Origin: a bacterium
GTDB taxonomy: Bacteria > Patescibacteriota > Microgenomatia > UBA8517
Reading direction: 5' to 3'
Length of the DNA: 38,724 nt
Assembly (NCBI GenBank): GCA_021790215.1
Contig: JAJYIG010000005.1
Coordinates: 1-38,724 of the forward strand
Shown: positions 18,866-28,736 of the stretch, in pieces
Layout of the letters: each line of letters begins with the position of its first letter
Numbering within the stretch: position 1 is the first letter of the stretch
The notes under the pieces: generated by a model
Database searches by the model: none
What the model was told of the DNA's origin: nothing
Seen by the model: only the letters and a program-made list of their open reading frames with translations
Translations under genes and position numbers: made by a program

Positions 18866-20872
18866 ATGTTCATAGAAGTTGTAAAGACATTACTTTTGCT
18901 GATTTTGTTTTTGTCTGTTAGCGTGGTGGTTTTTACTGCACCCGGATTTGGGGTGTTAAAGATGTCTCGAGTTAATCTTCGTGATAACTTAGAAAAGTAT
19001 ACGATCTCTACAATAATCGGCATGGCAGCTTTTACACTAATATCCTATTTACTTGTTATTGTTCATGCTAGGTTTTTACTGTGGTCTTTTCCGGTATTCG
19101 GCTTCTTTTTGTTGATAAAGTACTTTAAGACTATTTTCCTCCGTGATAAATTTCGACTTAGTCGAGCTGGCCTTGTCTTTTTTGTTGTGATTATTATTTT
19201 TGGAGTGATAACTCAGGTTGCAATTAATGCCCCATCAGGATTCAACTTCAATGGGAGTCTTCTTTTTTGGAGCGCACAAGGACGGGACGGGATGTGGCAT
19301 GTTGCTCTTATGGAAGAGATGAAGAGAAATACTTTTCCATTTCAGAATCCGGAATACACCGGACATATTCTGCGAAATTACCATTTTTTTATTGATTTAG
19401 TAATGTCTGATTTTTCCAGAATGTTTCACTTCTCGAGTCTGGATGTTTACTTTCGTTTTTTCCCGGTCCTTCTCTCTATTCTTTTAGGTCTTTCTAGTTT
19501 TATCTTCGTAAAGGCGTGGGCGAAAAACATAAAAGCTGGACTTTGGGCAATGGTGTTTACATACTTTGCCGGCAGTTTTGGTTTTGTAGTTACCTTGATA
19601 AGGAATCGAACAATCGGGGGGGAAACAATGTTTTGGATGAGCCAAACCCCTTCAGTTCTTGGTAACCCTCCGCAGGCGGCTGCTTTTATATTGTTTATTG
19701 GGTTTCTTTTCATATTTCTTGAGTATTTGAGATTGCGAAAAGTATCATATTTGATTTTGGCTGGGTTACTTGGTGGAGTGACAATAGAATTTAAAGTTTA
19801 TGGTGGGTTAATTCTTCTAGGGTCCCTATTTGTTACGGGAGTTTACGAACTTATTTTTAAGAAAAAATATAAGATTCTCATCCTTTTCTTGGGCTCCTTA
19901 ATTATTTCTTCGGCTCTTTATTTTCCAAACTCAAAAGGATCGGGTAGCTTTATTATCTTTCAGCCCTGGTGGTTTATTCAAACAATGATAGTTGTTAATT
20001 TAGGTCTTATTGATTGGGAACTCAGACGCCAGACATATTTGGCAGTAGGCCGATTCACATCTTATTTACGGATATTACAGTTGGAAGGAACCGCCTTCCT
20101 AATTTATCTTTTTGGGAATTTGGGGGTTAGATCAATCGGTTTTATAAAAATAGCTAGAGATTTAATTAAGAGGGATATAGTAAAATCAATCAATATTTTT
20201 ATTTATGCATCTTCTTTGATAGCGTTTACCATACCGCTTCTCTTCTTGCAGAAAGGTGTTGTTTATAATTCTATTCAATTTTCCCAATATTTTCTTTTGT
20301 TTTTCGGATTTTTAGCAGCGATATCGGCAAGCCGGGTTATTGGAAGCCTCAAATATAATTATGCTAAGTTTGCACTGGCTTTTGTTATTATTGTCTTGGC
20401 GTTGCCCACAACACTAGGGCTTCTTTGGCAATTCTATTCTAATAAGCCATTAGCAAAGGTTGATGCCGCAGAACTTTCTGCTTTGAATTTTCTAAAAACT
20501 ACCGGTTCGGATTCTGTTATCCTGACTGCTCCTTATAATCAGTACAATCAAGGTAAAAACGGTATTCCTCCAGTACCGATTTATGATTGGAGTGATACGG
20601 GTTATGTTGCTGCTCTTTCCGCGAGGCGGACATTGATTTCTGATACACAGCAAATAGACATCATGGGATATGATTATAAAAATCTGGAAAGTGCCAGAGA
20701 AGCTGCCTTTAACGATACAACAGGGAAATTGCTTTCCTTGTTCATTAAAAAGTACGATGTTGATTATTTGTATTTAAATATGGGCGAAAGCAGTAAAATA
20801 AATTATTCAAACCTGAATTTGGCTAGAGTGTTCGTGAATAGCGAGGTAGAAATTTACAGGGTTAATAAATAA
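18866..20872 (+). CDS. Uncharacterised GT-C-like membrane protein, 'GxDGxWH' family member 3
   Basis: AQGRDGMWHVALMEEM, RNYHFFIDLVMSDFSR, IGGETMFWMSQTPSVLGNPPQA, and the near-identical block at 19955-20104. Confidence 0.7.
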   Translation: MFIEVVKTLLLLILFLSVSVVVFTAPGFGVLKMSRVNLRDNLEKYTISTIIGMAAFTLISYLLVIVHARFLLWSFPVFGFFLLIKYFKTIFLRDKFRLSRAGLVFFVVIIIFGVITQVAINAPSGFNFNGSLLFWSAQGRDGMWHVALMEEMKRNTFPFQNPEYTGHILRNYHFFIDLVMSDFSRMFHFSSLDVYFRFFPVLLSILLGLSSFIFVKAWAKNIKAGLWAMVFTYFAGSFGFVVTLIRNRTIGGETMFWMSQTPSVLGNPPQAAAFILFIGFLFIFLEYLRLRKVSYLILAGLLGGVTIEFKVYGGLILLGSLFVTGVYELIFKKKYKILILFLGSLIISSALYFPNSKGSGSFIIFQPWWFIQTMIVVNLGLIDWELRRQTYLAVGRFTSYLRILQLEGTAFLIYLFGNLGVRSIGFIKIARDLIKRDIVKSINIFIYASSLIAFTIPLLFLQKGVVYNSIQFSQYFLLFFGFLAAISASRVIGSLKYNYAKFALAFVIIVLALPTTLGLLWQFYSNKPLAKVDAAELSALNFLKTTGSDSVILTAPYNQYNQGKNGIPPVPIYDWSDTGYVAALSARRTLISDTQQIDIMGYDYKNLESAREAAFNDTTGKLLSLFIKKYDVDYLYLNMGESSKINYSNLNLARVFVNSEVEIYRVNK

Positions 20873-22504
20873 GTGAAAACAAAAATAATCTTAGGGCTGA
20901 TTCTTTTTTTGGGACTCTTTCTTAGAGTTCTTTTTATAACCAAACTTCCTCTTTACGGGGATGAATTGACCATGGTTTATGATACCTATTCAGTTCTAAA
21001 AACCGGACATGACCAACTTGGAAACTTCTTACCGATTACGTTTAAAATGGGGGCTGGTAGACCAGGGGGATATATTTATTTTTCACTTCCTTTTGTAGCT
21101 CTTTTTGGACCTACGGCGTTGGGGGTTCGGTCTCTCTCAATACTGTCTGGGGTGGGATTAATTATCGTCATATATTTTTTGGGTAGGAAAATGTTTGGAG
21201 AGAAAGTCGGATTAATTGCAGCCTTTATAACTGCTATTTCCCCCTGGGACTTGTCACTTTCCAGAGGTGGTTTTGAGGCGCACTTTGCTTTGTTTCTGGC
21301 GGCCTTGGGTGTTTTATTTCTTCTAAAAGCCAGAGAAAATATCAGATATCTCCTAGGTGTAGCTATTGCTTGGGGTCTTGCTATCCATACTTATCCTACC
21401 TATAAACTCACTCTATTTTTGATCTTTCCCATTTTAATATGGTTTGAGAAAGGTTTAATAAAGAAATTTGCGGATAAAAAAGATTGGTGGTTTAAGGGGG
21501 CAGCATTAGCAATTGGTGGAGTTGCTATAATTCTTTCTGCAGAGCAGACACTATTTGGTAATTCCGAGCAAAGGTTTTCTAATATCAATATATTTGCTGA
21601 TCATAATATTCAGCAACAGATAATTCAAAAAGTTGATTTTGAAAGAAGTATTGATCTGGTCGGTCCTGAATTCTCTTCATTTTTCCACAATCGCCCTGTT
21701 GAGTATTTAGTTTACCTGAAAAATGCTTATTTAAATAATTTGTCCTTCAATTTCTTGTTTATATCCGGAGACGGGGATCCGCTTCATAATATGACCGGTA
21801 TTGGTGAATTTTATTTAGTGGAGTCAGTTTTAATATTCATTGGATTAATTGCACTTTGGGGTGAAAGTAAAAGAAAGTTTAAATTCATTGTTTTGTGGGT
21901 GCTCATTGCACCCGTCGCTGCTGCTCTTTTGATTACACCGCATGCTTTGAGAGATTCCTTTATGCTCCCACCTCTCATATTACTTTCCGGGTTGGGTTTG
22001 AGTAGCATAATTAAAGTTAATAAGAAAAAAGTAAGATTGGCCTCTCTTGGTATTGTGGGCGCAACTTTCCTGATACAGTTTGTTTTTGTTTTGGACAGGC
22101 TGTATTTTCTTTCCCCTGTTGAGTTTGGAGATTTCTGGTCTTATCCGGCAGAAGCTGCAGTAAAAATGGCAGACACAAACTATGGGAAATATGACTATAT
22201 ATTTTTATCTGACAAAATTGACAATGTCCAATATGCATACCCTGTTTATAATAAGATCGATCCGAATATAGTTATAACTGAAAATAAGAGCCCTTATAGT
22301 TTTGGGGAGTATAAATTCAAAAAATACGGTAATGTATATATAACAGATGTGCCGGATACTAGGGTATCTGATTTTATTAATAATATTAAAGGGTCTGTTC
22401 TTTACATCGGAAATCCAATGGAGAAGGTAGGAGAGATCGATCAGCAAGTTGTAAATAGCCCTAGTGGGTTGAAGATGCTTTTAGTGATTAATAAGAAAAG
22501 CTAA
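20873..22504 (+). CDS. GT39-like membrane glycosyltransferase
   Basis: LPLYGDELTMVYDTYSVLKTGHDQLGNFLPITFK motif, SPWDLSLSRGGFEAHFALF; GTG start abutting the previous stop. Confidence 0.75.
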   Translation: MKTKIILGLILFLGLFLRVLFITKLPLYGDELTMVYDTYSVLKTGHDQLGNFLPITFKMGAGRPGGYIYFSLPFVALFGPTALGVRSLSILSGVGLIIVIYFLGRKMFGEKVGLIAAFITAISPWDLSLSRGGFEAHFALFLAALGVLFLLKARENIRYLLGVAIAWGLAIHTYPTYKLTLFLIFPILIWFEKGLIKKFADKKDWWFKGAALAIGGVAIILSAEQTLFGNSEQRFSNINIFADHNIQQQIIQKVDFERSIDLVGPEFSSFFHNRPVEYLVYLKNAYLNNLSFNFLFISGDGDPLHNMTGIGEFYLVESVLIFIGLIALWGESKRKFKFIVLWVLIAPVAAALLITPHALRDSFMLPPLILLSGLGLSSIIKVNKKKVRLASLGIVGATFLIQFVFVLDRLYFLSPVEFGDFWSYPAEAAVKMADTNYGKYDYIFLSDKIDNVQYAYPVYNKIDPNIVITENKSPYSFGEYKFKKYGNVYITDVPDTRVSDFINNIKGSVLYIGNPMEKVGEIDQQVVNSPSGLKMLLVINKKS

Positions 22505-24225
22505 TGAATAAAATTATTCAAAATAAGAAATTTGTATTTATTTCTCTTTTTTTGACGATTCTTTTGGGGGCATCTGTTAGGCTGTATCAAATAGACAAAG
22601 ACCCTGTCTCTCTCTTTGGTGATGAGCTTGACGTTGGTTATCAGGCACTATCCATTCTTCAAACCGGCAGAGATTATTCGGGAAACTTTCTCCCCATGCA
22701 TATGCAATCTTTAACGGAATGGAGAACGCCGTTGTACATTTATGCTTCTATCCCGACGGTAGCAATATTCGGTATTTCCCCCTTGGGAGTTCGTCTGCCA
22801 GCGGCAATCTTTGGTATATTGGGAATTTTAATAACTTATTTTTTGGTTAAAGAATTAACAAAGAACAAATACATTGGATTCATCTCTGCGGTTTTGCTAG
22901 CAATTCTTCCCTGGCATATTCTCTACTCCAGAGCAGGTTTTGAGGTCACTATGCTTTATACATTTTTCTTTGGAGGAATTCTGTTGTTCTTGCGCGGATT
23001 AAAAAATAATTTGTGGTTGATTCCCTCCGCTATTCTTTTAGGTTTTACCCCTTGGATTTATAGCACGGCCAAATTGTTTTTACCGATGACTGTCTTGATA
23101 TTGTTTTTTATTTGGTTTAAAGAAATTTCTAAAATAAAAAGAAAATATCTGTTTATATCTCTGGCTATTTTTCTATTAATTACAATTCCCTTTGCTATCA
23201 ATACCATCTTTGGAGGGGGTGCGGTCAGATTTGATTCGATTTCCATTTTTAACCGGCCAACCTTAAGTGGCGAGATTGGAGAGGTTCGGCTTAGGGATAG
23301 TCAGATGGGTGGAATTTTTTCCGCTCCTATCATAGAGAAAGTTATGCAGAATAAAATTGTTTTTTTTGGCAATATTTTTATTAATAACTATTTTAAATCT
23401 TTGTCTCCAGAATTCTTGTTTACTCAGGGAGATCCTTCGCCACGCCAGAATTCTTCAGCGTCAGGGGGTTTTTACGTAGTTGAGGCACTTTTTATCGTCT
23501 TTGGTTTGTATTTTATTTTTGCCAGAAAGAAAGAATTTGAAAATAATGAGAGACTTACTATTCTTTTTCTGCTTTTGGCTGGCCCTATACCGGGGGACTT
23601 GACACAAGGTGGCGGAAATCATGCAACAAGGCAGTTTTTGTTAATTTTTCCACTTATATTTTTGGGAGCAGTTGGAATTTTCTATATTACAAAAATTTTG
23701 AAAGGGAGAATTAAGCTGGTTTGGATAGGAGGTGCTGTAGTGGTACTTTTATGGAGTTTTATAAGTTATATTCATTATTTTTTTTCAATTTATCCTTGGG
23801 ATTCCGAGAGGTGGTGGCAGGCCGGTTTTCAGGGAGCAATAACTTCAGCCGTTGCAGAATCGAAATACTATAACCGGGTAATCATAAGTAGCGCAGGGGA
23901 GCCTGCATTGAAATATTTTTTAGCCTGGTCGAAATATCCTCCGGCAGAATTTCAAAAAGAGGGGACTAAAGATATAGTTCAGATGGCGCCTTTTGGTCCA
24001 ATGGTCAAAGAGGGGAAATTTCTATTCCCGGATATTGGGAAATTTGTTGATGTTTATGGTTTGGGTAAGGTTTTGCCTCCAAATACTCTTTATCTAGCCA
24101 CAACGCAAGAAGTAGTTTACGACTTGGGTAAAAATCCGGATAGAATTCCTAAAGACATTAAAGTTGTTAAAATAATTCGATATCCTTCGGGAGAGCCAGC
24201 GTTTTATTTACTGACTAAGAGATAG
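22504..24225 (+). CDS. GT39-like membrane glycosyltransferase
   Basis: VSLFGDELDVGYQALSILQTGRDYSGNFLPMHMQS, LPWHILYSRAGFEVTMLYTF; TAATG overlap with the upstream gene. Confidence 0.75.
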   Translation: MNKIIQNKKFVFISLFLTILLGASVRLYQIDKDPVSLFGDELDVGYQALSILQTGRDYSGNFLPMHMQSLTEWRTPLYIYASIPTVAIFGISPLGVRLPAAIFGILGILITYFLVKELTKNKYIGFISAVLLAILPWHILYSRAGFEVTMLYTFFFGGILLFLRGLKNNLWLIPSAILLGFTPWIYSTAKLFLPMTVLILFFIWFKEISKIKRKYLFISLAIFLLITIPFAINTIFGGGAVRFDSISIFNRPTLSGEIGEVRLRDSQMGGIFSAPIIEKVMQNKIVFFGNIFINNYFKSLSPEFLFTQGDPSPRQNSSASGGFYVVEALFIVFGLYFIFARKKEFENNERLTILFLLLAGPIPGDLTQGGGNHATRQFLLIFPLIFLGAVGIFYITKILKGRIKLVWIGGAVVVLLWSFISYIHYFFSIYPWDSERWWQAGFQGAITSAVAESKYYNRVIISSAGEPALKYFLAWSKYPPAEFQKEGTKDIVQMAPFGPMVKEGKFLFPDIGKFVDVYGLGKVLPPNTLYLATTQEVVYDLGKNPDRIPKDIKVVKIIRYPSGEPAFYLLTKR

Positions 24226-24248
24226 ATTTCATCGATAATAAGTATGTC

Positions 24249-24377
24249 ATGAAAAAAACAAAAGAAACCGTCCTTTTAATAGGGGATTATATGAATGACA
24301 AGAAAGGCCTGACCGGATATCAAACACTTTCTTCAAAGGATCAAACCAAAGCACTTATCTTAGAAGAAAAAAGATGA
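24249..24377 (+). other. Orphan 42-aa small ORF (hypothetical)
   Basis: MKKTKETVLLIGDYMNDKKGLTGYQTLSSKDQTKALILEEKR*, filling most of the gap between two GT-C genes; no recognised family. Confidence 0.3.
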
Positions 24378-24390
24378 GACTTTTTAATCT

Positions 24391-25530
24391 ATGAAGAAAT
24401 TAAAAGTTCTGACAATAATCTTAAGTTTGATTTTTTTTGTTGCCATAAGAATTTTAATTTTTCGTTTCATTCCCATTGAAGGACTGGATTTGAGCTCTCC
24501 TTTTATAGCAGACCTGTTGGGCAAAGGGGTTACTACCCCCTACTTGTTGATTGTCCTTTCCGATGTTGTCAATTTGTTTTTAATTTGGATAATTGCCAGG
24601 AAATTCTTGGGCAATAATTATGGATTTTTGGCACCAGTCTTTTACGCAATTTCCCCTTGGCCAGCATATCTTACTATTGACGGATCCATTTTCATTTTCG
24701 TTCTTACCGGCACACTTCTGTTTTATTTAGGAATAATGTTGATGGAGGAAAAAAGGAAATTTTTGGGAGTAAGTTTGGCGTCGTTGGGCGTAGGAGTTAT
24801 GATTTATTCAAATCTCTCGATGTTTTTCGTCCTACCATTTCTTATCCTGGGAATTTACTTTGGAAAGCTTTTTACAAAAAAGGACTGCAAGTTTCCAATT
24901 ACGATTCTAATAATCCTGATGTTACCTATTGTGTTACTTTCACTTATCCATAGAAACAATCTCAGAGGAGACATTGCCAAAAATATCAGTCTGTTTGATG
25001 GGGTGGGACTTATTAACTCAGTTAATACATTTCGTGGGGAGGCACGAAATGTTGGATATCCACATCTGGGAATATTAGTTGAGAATAAAATAACATATTT
25101 AGGGAGGCGTGTGATATTCAATGCACTAACTGCGCTTTCTCCGTATACTTATTTTACTCAGCAATTCAAACTTCTTGGCTTTTCTTTTACACCGCCAATT
25201 TTTTTGGGTCTTCTGATTCCTTGCTTGTATGGCTTGGTTAGTTTAATTAATAAAAAACACGGGAATTATCATCTCCTTTGGCTCACCTTGCCTTTTCTTA
25301 TCCCTGCAATACTACGCGAATATTTTCCGGATCTCACAAGTCTTATTTTGATTCTTCCAACCATTATTTTTATATCTGCCTGGGGTATGGGAGAGTTGAT
25401 CCGTAATCGAAAATTAGCCTTTATTGTAATCACAGTTTTCCTAATATTTTTGCAAGGAGTAACAAGCATCTATGATATAACAACAAGAGAGCCGATCAGA
25501 TATCGGGAAACTATTCAAGCGAATAAATGA
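24391..25530 (+). CDS. Short divergent GT-C-like membrane protein
   Basis: GT39-like features (APVFYAISPWPAYLTIDGSIFIFVLTGTLLFYLG) but only 379 aa and no acidic DE motif in the first loop. Confidence 0.55.
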   Translation: MKKLKVLTIILSLIFFVAIRILIFRFIPIEGLDLSSPFIADLLGKGVTTPYLLIVLSDVVNLFLIWIIARKFLGNNYGFLAPVFYAISPWPAYLTIDGSIFIFVLTGTLLFYLGIMLMEEKRKFLGVSLASLGVGVMIYSNLSMFFVLPFLILGIYFGKLFTKKDCKFPITILIILMLPIVLLSLIHRNNLRGDIAKNISLFDGVGLINSVNTFRGEARNVGYPHLGILVENKITYLGRRVIFNALTALSPYTYFTQQFKLLGFSFTPPIFLGLLIPCLYGLVSLINKKHGNYHLLWLTLPFLIPAILREYFPDLTSLILILPTIIFISAWGMGELIRNRKLAFIVITVFLIFLQGVTSIYDITTREPIRYRETIQANK

Positions 25531-27164
25531 AAAAAACGAAGCTATTAATACTTATTTTTCTAATAACCCTTTTAGGAGGTTTTTTGCGATTTTATAAATT
25601 TACCCAAAATCCTGTGAGTCTTAATATCGATGAGGTATCTTTCGGCTATGATGCGTATTCTGTTCTTAAGACTGCCAGGGATCAGTATGGCAATTTTCTT
25701 CCCTTAACTTTTAAGTCCACTGGAGATTATAAAAATCCTGTCGTAATTTATTCGATGATTCCTTCAATTGCCATATTTGGACTAAATGAATTTGGAGTTA
25801 GATTCCCCACAGCGCTAATTTCGACACTTGCCATACCGCTATTCTTTTTCCTTTTTCGAAAGATATCACGGAATGAATCGGTTGCTTTAATTGCTACTTT
25901 ATTTCTGGCTATTTCGCCTTGGGACATCTATTTTTCCAGATATGCATCGGACACTTTGATTGCCTCGGTATTTATCGGACTGGGAGTGTTTGCATTTTTA
26001 AAAATGTTGGAAGGTGGCAAAAGATGGGCCTTTTTGTCAGCGCTATCTTTTACTCTCTCGGCCTACACATATCATTCTGAAAAGTTATTTCTTCCTTTGT
26101 TTTATTTGATTATCTTTTGGATTTATAGAAAGAAATTATTATTATTAAAACAAAGTGTAGTAATTTTTGTTTTAACTACAGCAGTTTTAGTATCACCACT
26201 TTTGTATTTGACCTTTTTTGGCCCCGGTATGGCCCGTGCGGATATGGTGTTTATAACCAACGACATTGAGTTCACGAGAAACGTATTATTGAATGATTCC
26301 GGGGTAAAGTTTTCGGCTATCGCAAATATACCTTTACTATTTTTCTTCTGGGCAAGGAAATATTTGGCGTATTTTAGCCCATCATTTCTTTTTTACAGCG
26401 GATTACAAATGACCACTCCAGGATCGTATGGGCTTGGGGTACTATACTTGTTTGAGGTAATTACACTTCCTTTTGGAATTTATTCGTTAATTAAAGGTAG
26501 AATTCCCCAAAAAGGGATTATTAGCTCGTGGATACTCTTGGGACTAATTCCGGCGTCTCTTACGAATAATGAGCAACATGCCGGGAGAACCATTTTTATT
26601 CTACCGGCGGTAATTATACTTTCTGCCTGGGGGTTTCTGGAATTTATAAAATTAATTGGAAGAATTTCAATCAGATATGTTAAATATTCAGTAATTGCTA
26701 CATTTTTGATTTTAGTTATTTGGGATCTGGTTCATGCTCTGCTTACGTTTGGGGTGTATTTCCCCCAAGAGAGGGATGAGGATTCCATGAACGGGACAAA
26801 AGAGGCGGTGGAATATATACTTCAGAACCAGGACAAATATAAAGAGGTTGTTTTTGATCCTAATAGGGGAATAGTCGCTCCCTATATCGTGAATGTTCCC
26901 CACATATACATTCTTTTCTATTCTAAGTATGACCCTCATACTTACCAAACTGAGGTTAAAAGAGTTGGCAACAACTCGTACGGTTTTGGAAAATACACAA
27001 TTAGAAAGATCAACTGGCCTCAGGACCAAAATTTGCATGACACACTTTTTGTCGGTAGTCCGTGGAGTTTAAACGAGAAGGACGTCGGTTCGGAAAATAT
27101 TTTAAAAAAGATTTATCTTGAAAACGGGAGCCTGGCTCTTATTGTAGCTAAGAGTAATAATTAA
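25527..27164 (+). CDS. GT39-like membrane glycosyltransferase
   Basis: NPVSLNIDEVSFGYDAYSVLKTARDQYGNFLPLTFK, SPWDIYFSRYASDTLIASVF; ATGA coupling. Confidence 0.75.
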   Translation: MKKTKLLILIFLITLLGGFLRFYKFTQNPVSLNIDEVSFGYDAYSVLKTARDQYGNFLPLTFKSTGDYKNPVVIYSMIPSIAIFGLNEFGVRFPTALISTLAIPLFFFLFRKISRNESVALIATLFLAISPWDIYFSRYASDTLIASVFIGLGVFAFLKMLEGGKRWAFLSALSFTLSAYTYHSEKLFLPLFYLIIFWIYRKKLLLLKQSVVIFVLTTAVLVSPLLYLTFFGPGMARADMVFITNDIEFTRNVLLNDSGVKFSAIANIPLLFFFWARKYLAYFSPSFLFYSGLQMTTPGSYGLGVLYLFEVITLPFGIYSLIKGRIPQKGIISSWILLGLIPASLTNNEQHAGRTIFILPAVIILSAWGFLEFIKLIGRISIRYVKYSVIATFLILVIWDLVHALLTFGVYFPQERDEDSMNGTKEAVEYILQNQDKYKEVVFDPNRGIVAPYIVNVPHIYILFYSKYDPHTYQTEVKRVGNNSYGFGKYTIRKINWPQDQNLHDTLFVGSPWSLNEKDVGSENILKKIYLENGSLALIVAKSNN

Positions 27165-27167
27165 GCA

Positions 27168-28732
27168 ATGAAAAAATATATAAATTTCATAAAATCATTG
27201 AAAAATATCGTTAAAACACAACCTTTCAAAATATCCGCTCTCTTAATGGTTTTTCTTTTTACCTTTATTCTTCGGGCGCATAATTATGAAAGGACTCCGA
27301 CTCCGTCACACCTAGATGAACAGCTTTATGCTCTTTCAGGAATTTATTTAGTAGAAACCGGAACTCCTGTGTCCTGGTCAACTTTGGATTACCCCAAAAG
27401 TGCGGAGGTCTTTAAAGGAGTACTTTCGTATAAAGGCGGAGATCCCTCTGCATCGGTTACTTTATATAAACCCTGGCTTGATGAACCACCTCTTTTTTCA
27501 CTTCTCGTAGGGGAGGCAGCGCATCTTTTTCATGCAGACAGAAGCGGTTGGATCCCCTCTTCGTTTATTAGATTTCCGATTATTCTTGTTTCAGCATTAA
27601 CTTCGATTTTGGTCTTTCTGATAGCAATGGAAGTTAGCGGTTTTTGGACTGGGGTTTTGTCTATGCTTATCTACGGAACCGAACCTATTATGGTTTTTGC
27701 ATCAAGAACGGCGATGCCGGAAACCTTAATTGCGTTTTTTTTTCTGTCTAACTATCTATCTTCTTTTGAAATTTCATAAGAATACAAGATTTTTATATCT
27801 TATCCCTATTCCCATTCTTGCAGGATTGGCGGGCCTTTCTAAACCGACGGGGTATTTTATTTTGGGAATAGCATTATATGTTACCTTTTCCGAGTTATAT
27901 AATCGGAAACCTATTAAATGGGGCTCCATCTGTAAATATTTATTATATTTGATTCTTCTGACATTGCCTTTTGTCGGCATTTATATTTGGTATGGTAATC
28001 ATTTTAATCCCGAAATATTTAGTCGGATTCTTTCTATTCAGGGGTTTAGGCCGGCCGGATTTAACAGTTTATCCTGGTTTTTCATTTCACCGAGTTATGC
28101 GACGACAATATTTAGAAGCAGCTGGTATATATTTTGTTTACTCTCAGCTGCATTCTTTATTTTCCAACCAAAAGACAAGTCCAAGCAATTTATCAGTCTG
28201 AGTTTTGTATATTGGATAATAATAGTTATGCTTTCCTCGGGTGAGGGGGATCTTTTAGCGTGGTATCGTTTTCCGGCGTTGCCTCTGTTGGCAATATTGG
28301 GTGCTTGGGGAATTCAATATATTTTCGAGCGGGCTGATTTTTTTGCCTCGTTTCTTGGCGTAGGATTCTTACTTGGCAGCAGATCGCTTCTGGTTAATGC
28401 TTTTAGGCCGAATGTTTCTTCCGGCACTTTCCGCTTGAGTTTTTCTGCGCTTATGACTCCTTCTCTTGCCAATACCATATTCAACAAAACCTGGCTTAAA
28501 AAAATCTCGCGACTGATTATTTTGGTGGTGGTAATTGTCGGAATGTGGTGGAATGTTAAATACATTTATAATGCTTATGAACTTAATTGTGAGAGCCAGA
28601 CCTGTCCGATGGTTCCGACGACGATTCTTTCAAATCTGCATTATCCTGTCATTTGGCGCTTCTTTGTACTGGGCAAGTCTGCTCTACATTGAAATTTTAC
28701 TTGCAGTTTTGAAGCTGGTAACATTGAAATGA
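27168..28732 (+). pseudogene. GT39-like membrane glycosyltransferase gene split by a frameshift at a T9 tract, with a possible second frameshift near the 3' end
   Basis: ORF 27168-27779 (PSHLDEQLYALSGIYLVETG...AMPETLIAFFF) and ORF 27730-28692 (FFFCLTIYLLLKFHKNTRFLY...GLSKPTGYF) join in frame if T9 (27735-27743) is read as T8. Confidence 0.65.
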
Positions 28733-28736
28733 ACCT

